From contig OX328124.1 of assembly GCA_946811695.1 (NCBI GenBank), positions 91,443,696 through 91,507,695 of the forward strand: a DNA stretch of 64,000 nucleotides. Direction: 5' to 3'. Position 1 is the stretch's first letter, and every line of letters begins with the position of its first letter. The DNA comes from Gonocerus acuteangulatus (taxonomy: Eukaryota > Arthropoda > Insecta > Hemiptera > Coreidae). The position numbers and the translations under genes were made by a program. Below the pieces are notes generated by a model, which was not told the origin of the DNA, ran no database searches, and saw only the letters and a list, made by a program, of their open reading frames with translations. This document shows, piece after piece, positions 1-11,383 of the stretch.

Positions 1-540
1 AATTTAAATACTAATATCTAAAAAAATTGAATTAGATGAACAAGCAAAACTGCGTCATATTAGTCGAACAAAGAATTTTACGGATTAGAAGCTGTCATTC
101 AGCTATTATGCAATGAAATAGATTTTTTGTTCTCAAATTAGAATGAATTTAAAACGAAACTTTTGAAAAATTAATCACTGTTTTCTCCGGTGGCGAACGT
201 CCTTTCAAAATTTGCATATTGAAATTTATAACGTTTCTTCAATGTGAACGGATGATCTATAGGTAAACAACCTTTTCTAGCTATGATAGGAGCGATTCCT
301 TTTCTGCTTTTCAAAGAAAAGCCACCGCCTCCAGTGAAAATAGAAATTAAGATCCTTGGTTGAATTTTTAAGTGAGCGAAATATGTGAAATTCACGCTGA
401 CTAGACGGTTGAATTAGCATTTCAAATTTCTAGACACATCAGTTACATATGAATGAAGAAACTTGATCCAATATTTTTACATTATTTATTCCAAATTACG
501 TAAATAATTGCTTGCGTATTACCTGTACCTGAAAAAAACG

Positions 541-1010
541 GAGGACGGTGAAGTTTACGGTAAAAGAATGGCCTTCCTCACACAGAAAATCACGACGCGA
601 AGAAGTCATATTAGCCAGACTACGTATCGGCCACAGTCGTGTGACTCACGAGTACCTAATGTCTAACAGGGACAAACCGACGTGCCGAACGTGTAACTCA
701 CACTTACAATCAAGCATATACTGACTGACTGCCATGTAAGACAGAACCTTGATGTACCTATTGACCTGACAGAACTCCTCGGAGATGACAGCCACCACAT
801 TGATACAATACTCAAACATTTACAACAACATCAAAGTAAATACCAAGTCAAAATATCTGGTTAAAATATTTTAAAATTATTATATAAGAGCATCAACTGT
901 TTTAGGAATACGCTCGACTAAACCTACTTTACATCGCCCTCTACTGAAAAGACCGAAAAAATGCACTTCGCCATAGATGCGGTGCGATAAATAAATAAAT
1001 AAAAATACCT
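541..1010 (+). mobile_element. Non-LTR retrotransposon (LINE) 3' end, decayed
   Basis: Translation gives the C-terminal zinc-knuckle region typical of Jockey/R1-like ORF2 proteins: EEVILARLRIGHSRVTHEYL, then a CxxC pair (CRTC), and after one frameshift LTDCHVRQNLDVP. It ends in an A-rich tail with ATAAATAAATAAAT repeats near 988-1004. The family motif (L-RLRIGH-x-THxYL, C-x2-C, HILTDC) is well known. The copy has a stop and a frameshift, so it is dead. It lies upstream of exon 2 of gene A. The left boundary is approximate. Confidence 0.75.
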
Positions 1011-1443
1011 GTACCTGTACAATGGAATAATCGTCACGATTTTTCATGTTTATGATTTCAAACTACAAGACGGAGATGAATAAAACTATATTTTTAGTAG
1101 AAAATGATTTTGTATTTTGGACAACTTTTCGAATTGGACGTAGTAACTTCAATAAAAGATTGATTTGCCAGCTTCCGATTGGATCAGTTCTTTCTCATCT
1201 CGAGTCATCTCAGCTTGAAAATTAAGCAGAAACAGTGGCAAAAATCCCAAAATATTTTTATTAAAAAGTATAGTTATATTAATCTATTATGTTCATCTCC
1301 AAGGAAACCCGCCTCTACTGATCTTGATTTTAAATCCTTAAAGAAATTATAATTTGATATATAATTTTAATATATTTAAAAATAAAAACTATGCATCATC
1401 CTGCAAAGACTTCCTACAACATGTTATTTAATATTTTCTCTTT

Positions 1444-1446
<3 letters not shown>

Positions 1447-1486
<40 letters not shown>
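1447..1486. repeat. (TA)n microsatellite
   Basis: About 20 uninterrupted TA units ending 16 bases before exon 2 of gene A, so the splice acceptor there has no normal polypyrimidine tract. Confidence 0.95.
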
Positions 1487-1488
<2 letters not shown>

Positions 1489-1502
1489 TAAACTGATCAC
1501 AG

Positions 1503-2482
1503 GCTTCCTTTTGACCCAATGCGCAATATGGTGAACGCTGGTGCCAACATGAAGCTAGGAGCAGTGAACTTCACGTTGGGTGCAGCCAATCAAATGACAT
1601 CAGGTGTGGTAGATGCGAAGAAGGCTGTGGCAACCACAGTGAATGGTTTGGCTTCCAACTCGGCTAATTTTGCTGCTCAGACTGCCACAAATTTTGCAAG
1701 TAATGCGCACCTATATTACACTTGATATTATACAATAACTCTTGAAATAAATAGCAAGAACTGCTGACATTTCTGCATTATGGAAAATAATGCATGAATC
1801 AACATTTTTTTAGGTTTTTTAATATATTATTCTTGTAGCATAGACTCATTCAAAAGCTTGGGATCCGTTTTAAGCGAATACACTGAGGATGCATCAAAAG
1901 GATCCAACGCACCCGAGCGTAGAGCGGGTGATTCTTTCTCCGGAACAAGCCAAGCGAGTTAAAGTTTCTAACTTTCTAATAATAATAATAATTTAAAAAT
2001 GTATAATAAATATTACACCTAACAAATTAAATTGAAAATATATAAAAAGGTGTTACTTTTTTGCAGATATGGGGGCCGGCCTCGTACCTCAAGGCACAGT
2101 ATTTGGCTCTCTCGCTAACTCAGGAGCAAAAATGGTTGGCGCTGGAGCAAGTGCAATGAACGCAATGGCACAAACAGGCATACAGACGGCTCAGGCCGCC
2201 GAAATGTTCAAGCTGAACGCCATTAAAGCAGGCGTCTCTGCGGGGACTGGAATGGCCGGAACCGTGGCTAACTCCGCCATTGGGATGAAACAAGGTCTCA
2301 TGAATACTGGCATAAATTTCGCCAGCGCTGGTGCTGGCATGGTTGGTTCGGCTATGGACGTTGGCGTAGACACCATAAAGAGTGCAGCAGATTCGGCTGG
2401 TGCATTGGCTGACAGAGTAACTGCAACATCCAACGGCATCTCTGCGAGTGCTATGGGGTCTATACAAGGAACAACAAGTTAA
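1503..2482 (+). CDS. Gene A: secreted 11-mer-repeat family protein, 5'-incomplete (exons 2 and 3)
   Basis: Two exons are seen: 1503-1699 (197 nt) and 2067-2482 (416 nt, stop TAA). Lengths and phases (2 before, 1 between) match the other family members exactly. Exon 2 starts LPFDPMRNMVNAGANMKLGA; exon 3 has the family block GAGASAMNAMAQTG and ends SIQGTTS. The product is Ala/Gly/Ser/Met-rich, has no cysteine, and reads as 11-residue helical units. No signal-peptide exon was found in bases 1-1500, so exon 1 lies outside the window or is lost. The acceptor follows a (TA)20 tract and the donor is GCAA|GTAATG instead of the usual GCAG|GTA, so splicing may be weak and the gene could be a decaying copy. 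Exon 3 is closest to that of gene D. AATAAA occurs at about 2536. Function unknown; secretion is inferred from the paralogues. Confidence 0.75.
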
Positions 2483-2747
2483 TCGCTTGTAATCTCCTCA
2501 AAATCTAAAGAGCTTTAAAAAAACCTTATCTCTACAATAAAAAGTAATCTAAACCGTCTGCATTTCTATCTGTTTTAGTTTAAGTTGTCAACATTTTGTT
2601 TTATGTATTGAGCTAAGGGTTCTTTACAAGAAATCACTAATAAACTGCATCTCATCTCCCTGCAATGCAAATTTATTTTTGTGATAAGATCTTCAATAAA
2701 TAATATCCTGAAAAGCCTGTCTTTAATGTTATAGTTTAAATAGTCTT

Positions 2748-2749
<2 letters not shown>

Positions 2750-2798
<49 letters not shown>
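2750..2798. repeat. poly(T) tract of 49 bases
   Basis: An uninterrupted T run downstream of gene A, probably the tail of a minus-strand retroposon. No recognisable SINE body is attached. Confidence 0.8.
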
Positions 2799-2799
<1 letters not shown>

Positions 2800-3336
2800 T
2801 AAGGATGTGTTCTTTACAAGGGATCACAACATATAACCCTATCAAATCTCCTTACGACCTCTACGACTTTCAATCAATTGTCATCATCTTTAAAATAAAG
2901 AATGTTTTATAATAATAATATTTCTATTAAGTTTCTAATTCACGTTGAATTGTTATTATTATTTAATAATATAAGTAGGACACATGCCAGTATCTCTGTT
3001 TTGACCAATTGTGAGATATTATATGAAAGGCCTTGACGCTTAGAGTTTTGTTCCTAACAGGTCAGAGTATGGATAATTGATACTGATATGTAGTGTGAAA
3101 GCATGTGGAAACACGCAAGCCTGAGGATTTATGCATTTGAGTAGTTTTGACAAGTTTACGTTGGTACTCCACAGGAGAGCTACTACAAAGCTTTAAAACA
3201 CAGGCGAACGCCAGTGTTACGAAAAAACGAAATCAATTTTTTTTTGTTGGTTGTTTTTGAAAACCTAAAACCCGTTTACCACTCTACCTGTCTAATTCAG
3301 TACGAGTATATTGTATGTATTTTTCTGCGGTGTTAA

Positions 3337-3504
3337 TTTTAGCGTGGTTCCTCCCTCCCTCCATAGGGAGGAACCCTTTTATGAGGTTAACATCAAGAAA
3401 CAATCCGGAAGTGCAGACTACAGAATTTTACGTTTCAAAACCTATAAAAAATAAAAATAACAGTGGTTAAAATTTGTATATATTTATATGTATATATATA
3501 TATG

Positions 3505-3535
<31 letters not shown>

Positions 3536-3655
3536 GTATATATATACGATATATATATTTATATCTACTCATATATTTGTCAGTTCGCGCTCCCATTGTC
3601 TCAGAAATGGTAAGATTTTGATGAAGTTTACCACAAAAATCTTTGTTGATGAGCT
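3337..3655 (+). mobile_element. TIR-type non-autonomous element (AGCGCGGTTCC family), left part
   Basis: Starts ATTTTAGCGTGGTTCCTCCC with the local palindrome CCTCCCT..AGGGAGG, then the shared body (ATGAGGTTAACATC, GTTTCAAAACC), a (TA)n core at 3476-3560, and CAGTTCGCGCTCCCATTGTC. The same order occurs at 11.2, 47.1 and 49.7 kb and inverted at 39.6-40.9 kb. This copy stops near 3655 and lacks the right terminus. Confidence 0.6.
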
Positions 3656-4424
3656 CCAAATAAGTAGGTCATCAGCAAACATGCAGATTGTTGCCCCTGC
3701 AGTGATATACTGATGGACAGAATTCATAGCAATATTGAATAAGCTGTTGAGTAAGTGTTTATACCACCTCCTTGAGGTGCTCCGTTTTTCTGAATAACTA
3801 CATCCGCAAAAATGTCATTATTCATGAGTTGGGAGATGTCAGTTTTATATGAGGTCCAGTTCGCCTGGAAATAAATCTGCTGTAATTTGTAAATGTATTC
3901 TGGTCAGTCGTATGAAAGGAGATTATAATTGGAAAGTGGTCAATGTAAATGTGATATTGAGTTTCAATTGAGGGCTCAAGTACGTTGGTTCTGTCGTGTT
4001 TAGTGTAATAAAGTCAAATTTATGCAGTATAGTCTGCACTTTATGTCCTTAATTATTCCAGCGGGAAGTGCCCCACATAGAACTCTGTTTGTTTGCGTCT
4101 GATAGTAATAATAGTTAAGTCGGAAGTTGTGTGAATAAGTTTGTAATTCAAGTATGTCAATGGGCTCGCTTGGTGGAAGATATAATGAACTCTTGTTGTA
4201 ACAGTTAAACGCATTACGAGACCAACTACATATTACGAGACCATCTAGCCATTTGACATTACTTACAGGCCGAAAATAGGACATACATTAACATAAGAAA
4301 ATAATAATATTCAATGACTTCTAGACGATATATTTTGAGATATTACAGCACATTTGTAAAATCAATTGATACATTATTTTATGATTCGTAAAATATACTG
4401 ATACATAACATCATATTTGTTAAT

Positions 4425-4850
4425 ATAGGTTTCCAATCCAAAGTCCTTCGTCAAATCCTTAACGCCCCTTTCTGCGTCTCAAACTTGACTATCCACCGAG
4501 ACACTGATATACCCTTTGTCCATGATTTAGCCAAACCCCGATTCCTACATTTTTTCTCTAAACTTCCAGCCCACCCCAATCCTCTTGGCAGATGCCTCTC
4601 TTCCAATGTTATTCCTGATAATCCTCCTCGCTGCCTCAGCCGCCATTGGCCACGAGACAACTTATTGCAAGAAATAGTGTACATAGTTCAACCAATTTCG
4701 CATTAAAATAAGATTAGACCAGAACTGTCATTGGGAGTAGCAGTAATGACTGCCTTCTCCCCTCATCTCATCCAGTGTTTAGCCATTTTTGAACAAATTT
4801 ACTTATTGCACATGTGTAAAAATTGTAAATGATCAATAAAAGAGAAAAAA
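4425..4850 (+). mobile_element. Jockey-type LINE ORF2 C-terminus and 3' end
   Basis: The plus frame reads ILNAPFCVSNLTIHRDTDIP, then FVHDLAKPRFLHFFSKLPAH and NPLGRCL, ending RHWPRDNLLQ. This matches the well-known Jockey C-terminal block (NAPWYVxNxxLHRDLxIPxV...HxNxLA). It is followed by a 3' UTR and an A-rich tail at AATAAAAGAGAAAAAAAA. It is truncated at the 5' end. Confidence 0.75.
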
Positions 4851-5102
4851 AATATATTTGTTAATATGTGACATCATGATTCGTAAAATGTATTGATACT
4901 CACAATTTTGTAAAAGGTACATTTAAGAACGATTTGTAATATTACTATATGATACATTAGTATAGTGTAAATAGCCAAAAGTTGCGAAACTCTTTAACAA
5001 ATAAATAAATGTTATGTTCTTGGAGATGATCATGAATGAATGGTACGAGAAAACATCAAGGTTCTGAAGATAAATTTCAGGTCCGAGGTTTTCTTGTTTG
5101 CT

Positions 5103-5106
<4 letters not shown>

Positions 5107-5162
<56 letters not shown>

Positions 5163-5179
5163 GGTCATCTTTCTCAAGA

Positions 5180-5228
<49 letters not shown>
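5107..5228. repeat. Two (TA)n tracts around a 23-base spacer
   Basis: Tracts at about 5107-5160 and 5183-5228. Peptides made only of Ile and Tyr read from here are repeat artefacts. Confidence 0.95.
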
Positions 5229-5230
<2 letters not shown>

Positions 5231-5437
5231 TATTTGTATGTATTGGTGTATGTGTGAATATATTTAAAACAATTAATGTAAGCTGGGCCTGTTTATAAAT
5301 TATCTGTGGTGAAAAGGTTTATTTAAAACGGAAGAAAACCTTCCGAATATGCTTTAACTATTCTGAAGACAGCGAAAAACTAGTAGAGAACCATAGAAGA
5401 AATCATGCGTGAATTGTGAGGATTTGTTTTATTGTCA

Positions 5438-5456
5438 AGAACAAATGTGTTCATTA
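5438..5456 (+). promoter_or_regulatory. Conserved upstream block of gene B promoter
   Basis: AGAACAAATGTGTTCATTA lies 194 bases upstream of the TATA box of gene B. It is nearly identical in C (16582-16600) and has related versions upstream of D, E and possibly G. The core (GAACAAA then TTCATTA) could bind an HMG-box or forkhead factor; this is inference. Confidence 0.45.
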
Positions 5457-5631
5457 AAGAACGCAAGGTGATAAATGAAAATATGTTCCTTTCATTTTTT
5501 TACCGTTTCCCCTGAAATTCCTCTATTAATTATTAATTAATTCATTGTGAAATATTGACATTGCAGGTGTGGGAACATGGTAGTCCCTGATGTCATATTT
5601 TTATGTTTTCCTAACATGGTTTTGAGGGAAG

Positions 5632-5638
5632 TATAAAT
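5632..5638 (+). promoter_or_regulatory. TATA box of gene B
   Basis: TATAAAT lies 56 bases upstream of the gene B start codon. The same box at the same distance precedes gene C. Confidence 0.75.
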
Positions 5639-5687
5639 GGAGGTGTGATGTGGAAGCTCGTGCATTCTTGTAGGTGTATCTGCCGAA

Positions 5688-8600
5688 ATGACTCTTGGAA
5701 AATATTTTATTGTGGTGGTGGTTTTGGTTAGTGCCAACCATGCCCGAGCCCAATCTAGTATTCTAGGGTCCTTTTTCAGGTAAGATAATTTATATATACC
5801 GTTATAATATATCTAACCATAACAGATTATGGCAATGTTTGTATGATTATGGTATAAGAGGAAAAATATTAAGAATCATGATTGCCCTGTGTTGTTCAGC
5901 ATCTTTTAGCATGACGATTGAAGGGACCAAGTCTAAATGAATACCAATCACAGAAGGTCTTCTTCAGGGAGAATTCCTTAGTCCTCTTTTTTTCTTGCTT
6001 TATATAGCAGACATTTTAGAATTTTTTAAAGCAACGAACATGGAAGGTATTTCAGTGATAGACCTAATTGAGATCCTTTTAATTCTATATGCCGATGACT
6101 TAGATGCTCAATTTAAATTAAATGTGCTGGAAAAATATTGCCTTTGGAAGCAGATTAAAGTAAATGTTGACAAAACTGTAGTTCTGCCTTTCCACAGAGG
6201 TGGCAAATTGGGGAAGCATCAGAAGCTCATTTATCAAGGCCAAATTGTTAAAGAGGTGAATATGTTTATATATCTGGGAGTGCCATTGTCCACATCAGCC
6301 AAATTCTCCTTAGCCCCTGATTATTTTCTCTCTAAATCTGCGAGAGCGAACAGTGCTGTTCTGAATATTCTTTCAAGATCCAAATCTGAGTCATGGCATA
6401 CAAAAGTCAGATTGTTCCAGGCAATGACTGAGAGCACATAGTTTTATCTTGCAGAAATATGGGGACCAGGATATACTGATGTCATTGAAAAAGGGCAGTT
6501 ATCATTCTTTAAAAGGCTTCTTCATTTGCCTATCACAACACCAAACAGTTATGTCCGAATGGAAACTGGCCAAACACACCTGCAACATAAAGTGTTCCAA
6601 AGAATGTTTTCCTGGTGGCAACATCTCCTGGGAATGCCTGAAAGTGAGCTCCCACGTATTGTTTACTCAGGCCTGGTGAAAATGTTAGGAATTTTTGATA
6701 TTCCGTATAATTGGGCGGGCATGATGAAGGCTAGCCTCTCAACACTTGGATGCGATGACATACGGGAAAGGCAGTCAATACAGACCAGTGAATCCAAAAG
6801 GAGCATCCTTGAAAAATTACATAATTCTCTAACAAGTAAAGACGTAAATAACATTGTAAATAGTTCATTCAGCCAAATCTACAGACTCCTGTGTCCTTTT
6901 AATCTTTTCGGCCCCTGCTTGAACACAAAACTCAAAATAAAGTCTCTCCGCTTGATATCTCAGATTCGACTAGCTGGACATCACCATACAAAATTATTTT
7001 ATAACCTCCATAAACATACTTTCATAGCATCTGAGCCATGCCAGTTATGTAAAGCTGATACCAATGCAGTATTACATCAGTTACTCAACTGCCCAATCTT
7101 CCAGTGTCTTAGATTAAAATACATCCCGATGGTTTGCAGAGGAGCTGTACAAGACCAACTAATAAGTCTTCTTACTGCAGAAAAGGAAGATCTAAATAAT
7201 TTATTAACATTTATAGACAAAAGATTGCAGCTCAGGAGATTATTATCAATATAGGTTTACCTTTAATTTTGTAATCATAAGAAATTTTTTCTTTTTTGAC
7301 CTGAAATTATACATGTATGTATCACTTTTATATAGTTTTTTTTTCTTTTGGTAATTTTTTACTTACAGACTTTTTTTTAATTTAAGTTCCTGTTTCTTTC
7401 TTTGTCACTACGTTTAGAAAATATTTAATTTAGTTGAGGAGGTAGTCTAAAGAATTATTTAGAATACTTTATTTGTATATATTGGTATTTCACCTTGTAT
7501 ATTGTAAGGAATTATGAATTGTATATACTTTTTTTTATTATTATAAGGGTTAACCCTTGCTATAAATACTTTTGTATTAAAAGCAATAAATATATCTATC
7601 TATATATATCGTTCAAGTATTTCTAAAGTGACACAACTCAAAAATAATTTTTTCAGTTATTACTATGAAAGATATAGTAAATATCTCTTTATCAACCATT
7701 AAAACTGTATTTACCTAGCTTCAGAGCTTGTACACCAGAGTTCACTTGTGTCACTCTGCCTGTCTTAATGCTATACCCCCAACATAGGCAAGATTGACTC
7801 ATTTTCGGTTGAGTTTTATTTTGAGTTGTGTCACTTTAGAAATACTAGTGCGATATATTCTTTACCGCTCCTTTTCGCTATTAGAAATTCATACGCATGA
7901 ATTTCACTGCGATGACAATTATATACTTTTGGGGGAAGGGAATGTTCCTAATTTGAAGCAGGGAAATTAAAAGAATTTCAAAGCGAGCTTAATGACTCTT
8001 GGAGAAAAAAAGGGAAATTATTGCTAAACATTTGATTGGGCGTACTCAAAATTTACGTAAAAAATTGAAATTTGGTCGGCACCCAATATTTTACAAAAAC
8101 TATGCGCAAAAAATATTATTTTGTAAGAATGTAAACAATATTATTTACCCATACTTTCCTCAAATCATGACGGTGTAAACAATTGGCAATTTCTTTATGA
8201 AATGCCCATACTTTCCAATATCAGTTAATCTTGCAATTACTCAAGTAGCATAAAACTTTTTTTTTATAGTTCCTCTATTGCAAACTTTACCATATTTTAC
8301 ACAACTCAGTTTAGGTTAATGTGGAACATTCTTTAAAAAAATGTGTATAAGTCAGTCCGTAATTTTTGAGTACCCGAAAGAGGTTTAATTAATTGCTGGT
8401 GTATAATTAAATGCATAAATCGTATCAGGAAGTCAACAGACTATCACACTAAACAGAGTTTTTTTTTCCCGCGCGAATGAGAACACAAAATAAGTGTGGT
8501 GAACTTGAAATTTTTAGGCAAAATTCGTGTAAAGAATTTGCAGGGCTTACGGTTTTGCTCAAATAGCATTTGAGCTTGGTAAATCGAATGAAGGCGCTTT

Positions 8601-10662
8601 CGAAGCAAGATCTTTTAGCGTGTTTGAGGAAAGTGCAAATATTAGATTTTTGATATGATATGTACATTTCGGTTGTAGAAAGTATGGAAAGAATTGTTTT
8701 TTTACGTTATCGTTTTTTTCAGACATTTGGTTGTTATTCTCAATATTTTTAAAACTGTCTAATCGACTTTTGTAACCATTAGCGAATTGGGCCAACAATT
8801 AAAAATTAAATTGTTCCTGCCCAAATTCCAGGGCTCCACTGACGATAGCTCGACATGTTGTAAACAATACCTTAGATCTAAAAAGCGGAGCTTTGAACTT
8901 CACCACTGCTGCCATCAACCAGACCTCAGGTGGTTTATTGAGTGCCGGACAGAGCTTGGTAAACACTAATATAGGACTCGCCTCTTCAGCTGCGCAGTTC
9001 GGAACCCAGGCAGCCTCCAATGGTTATGGTAATGGAAATATTTAGATATTTTATTAGAATACTTAAGGATTTTTTAGAAACATTTACTCGCCAGGCTGGC
9101 TAGTGATTTGAAGCTATATTCTCCTGTTTCACGCTCTTAAGCGTTGTCAATTTTGCACCGGGCTTCATACAACAGCGAGCTCATTTAATTCATCTAATGC
9201 AGCCGATTCCTCAGATTTACCGTAGCCAGACAATGTTATTGAACTTGTTACTGATATAACGTCATGTCTTGAATAGCAATTAGAAACACAACCGAGCGTA
9301 AAATGGCAGAATCCCAGCCTGGTTTATAATAACTATTTCCTTAAGGTGGCCATACACGTTCAGTTCAAATCTCAAGGCCAGGACTCCACAGTTTGGCCTA
9401 AAGGTTCGGACTGTACTGGTCTAGCACACGTATGATAAGTTAATAAACCTCAAGGCCGGGACTGCACAGCCCAGTTACAGTAGACTGAGTTATATTGGAT
9501 GGGTGAAGAAAATATCGAAAATATTTAATTCTACTTCGATGGACTGTGCAATTCAACTCTGGCCTCATGGATGGCCCATTCACGGGGTTTGGATGGATGG
9601 CCCACATCTTAAGGTTTGGAATGCGCAGTCGAAATCTTGTGATTTTTCCTCCGCATGTATCTGCACCCTTCCGAATCGGAACAGAGGATAGGAATGGATA
9701 CCGCAATAGAGATTGCCGGATTTTCTAATTGAGACTATAAGCCAAAATATCGTTTTTTGTATTTAGTTTTTTTTTTATCTTGCATTAAAATATGTTTTGC
9801 CTGAATATTTTATTGATAAAAATTTTACCAAAAATAGGAAGAGATTTTTGAACACAATTTAAAGAGATTCTGCTCTAACCAGGAATGAAGATATCTGCGT
9901 TTCATGGAGAAAAGCTAAGACGATAAATGTTTTAGTAGATATAGAATTATAACCGTTTCAACAGATTAGCTACAGAAAATAGTTGCAAGACTGCAATAAC
10001 TTTGTTAGAAAATTAAGGCTATTTTTTTAATAAAAAAAAATCTAGGAACCACTTGAATCCACTAATCCTCTTCAATTCAAAGAGCTAGTTTTTATCTTCT
10101 TAGGAAGTTTTCTAATTCTGTTATTCTTTCCCTTCATACAAAATAGAAGGTTAAATATGATCTGCTATATATTAGTTCTTAAACAATTGAGACTAATTTT
10201 GACTTTCTTCGCAAAATAAAATTTAATTGGTTATTTTCACTTTCAGGAATATTTTCAAGTGCTGTTACATCAGTACCCATCCTTGGTTCTTTCGCAGCTA
10301 TGGGATCAAAATTTGTCGGAGCTGGAGCAAGTGCCGTAAATGCTGGAATCCAGTCAGGTCTGAATGTAGGGAAGAACATAAACAGCGCCGCGACAAGCGC
10401 TATTCAGAGCGGAATATCTACTGGCACAGGGATCGCCCAGTCCGTTGGTAATTCGGCCCTAAATGCAAAGAAGAACATTGCAAACAAGGGCATAGACATT
10501 GGTGAAAGTGTCGTCAGCAAGATCGACTCAGCTGTGCAGTCAGGAACCCAAGCATTGAATTCCGGATTGGCTACCGTCGGCAGCTACGCGGACAGTTTCA
10601 AATCAACTGCAGATTCCATCGCTACTCAAGCAGCTAGTGGAATCCAAGGAACGTCAAAATGA
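5688..10662 (+). CDS. Gene B: secreted alanine/glycine/serine-rich 11-mer-repeat protein
   Basis: Exons 5688-5779 (92 nt), 8832-9028 (197 nt) and 10247-10662 (416 nt) join in frame across GT-AG introns of phase 2 and phase 1, giving 234 aa. Residues 1-19, MTLGKYFIVVVVLVSANHA, are a signal peptide with a Val-rich core, followed by the exon-end motif ILGSFFR. Exon 2 has NNTLDLKSGALNFTT. Exon 3 can be cut into nine successive 11-mers (for example SGLNVGKNINS, KGIDIGESVVS, KIDSAVQSGTQ) with hydrophobic residues mainly at positions 5 and 9 and Lys, Asn, Gln or Ser elsewhere: an amphipathic 11/3-helix pattern. The mature chain has no Cys or Trp. AATAAA is at 10692-10697. Intron 1 holds a truncated LINE absent from gene C. 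The role is unknown; an extracellular lipid- or surface-binding helical protein is an inference from composition. Confidence 0.88.
5804..7600 (+). mobile_element. 5'-truncated non-LTR retrotransposon in intron 1 of gene B
   Basis: One frame from about 5826 to 7254 encodes part of a reverse transcriptase. It includes the QG..LSPLFF.LYIAD block and the catalytic YADD (LILYADDLDA, about 6086-6115), then a C-terminal domain with CQLC and a following His/Cys pair (LHQLLNC). It is broken by in-frame stops at about 5938 (TGA) and 6439 (TAG), so it is inactive. The 3' end is A-rich (AAAGCAATAAATATATC). Flanks TATATATACCGTT (5791-5803) and TATATATATCGTT (7601-7613) look like a target-site duplication of about 13 bp. 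The matching position in intron 1 of gene C has no insert, so it entered after the B/C duplication. Confidence 0.85.
9029..10246 (+). other. Intron 2 of gene B
   Basis: A 1.2-kb intron homologous over much of its length to intron 2 of gene C. The peptides readable at 9440-9728 on both strands are not conserved as coding sequence in C. Nothing else was recognised in it. Confidence 0.6.
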
Positions 10663-10734
10663 GTCCTTTAGACCAATGATACTGTTTAAATAATAAAATA
10701 GTTTTGATTGCTTACCTTAATTCTTCCTTTCACT

Positions 10735-11065
10735 GACATGTCTTCTTCTTCTCTGGTCGCATTTTATCGATTGGTTTGCAGCAAATACTGCCCTCTTCTT
10801 CGCCACTCTTCTCTGCCCTGGTAGCTCCAAATTGCTTCCGCATCCCATATCTTGCTTGAGATCTTCCACGAACGCCTTCCTTGGTCGACTCTCTGCTTTG
10901 GTCTCCTCAATGATGCCTTCTACGATGGTGCATAGGAATCCTCCTTGTCGAATTGTCCAATCCTCTTCTCATGTATATGGAGGTAGTTTCTTCTCTAATA
11001 CTTCAAAGCACCTCTTCGTTTGTTACCTGGTCTTTCCAAAATATATATAACTGATATACTGTCAT
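10735..11065 (-). mobile_element. Probable decayed retroelement fragment downstream of gene B
   Basis: This stretch is missing from the otherwise matching region after gene C, so it is an insertion of about 330 bp. On the minus strand it reads RPRKAFVEDLKQDMGC and RRVAKKRAVFAAN, resembling a basic LINE C-terminus. The assignment is weak; the insertion itself is supported by comparing the two duplicates. Confidence 0.4.
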
Positions 11066-11197
11066 GCATATGTAAGTTATCGTGTTCCTGGAAGGGTTGG
11101 GTTGTTAAAGGCAAAAAACTTTTAGGTTATCACCGCCCTGAAGTGAAATGTTAGAAAGTCGAGTATAGTGAAATCGTGTATAGTATAATGATGGTTG

Positions 11198-11322
11198 AAC
11201 CCCGCTTATGAGGTTGACCTCAAGACACAATCCGAAAGTGCAGACTATAAAATTTTACGTTTCAAAATTTATAAAAAAATAAACACTAGCGGTAAAAAAT
11301 AAAAATAACGGTGGTTCAAATT

Positions 11323-11383
<61 letters not shown>

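Noticed and set aside
2120..2467. Minus-strand ORFs opposite gene A exon 3 (also opposite D, E and F exons)
   Set aside because: They are shadows of the conserved plus-frame exons and are not conserved as proteins among paralogues.
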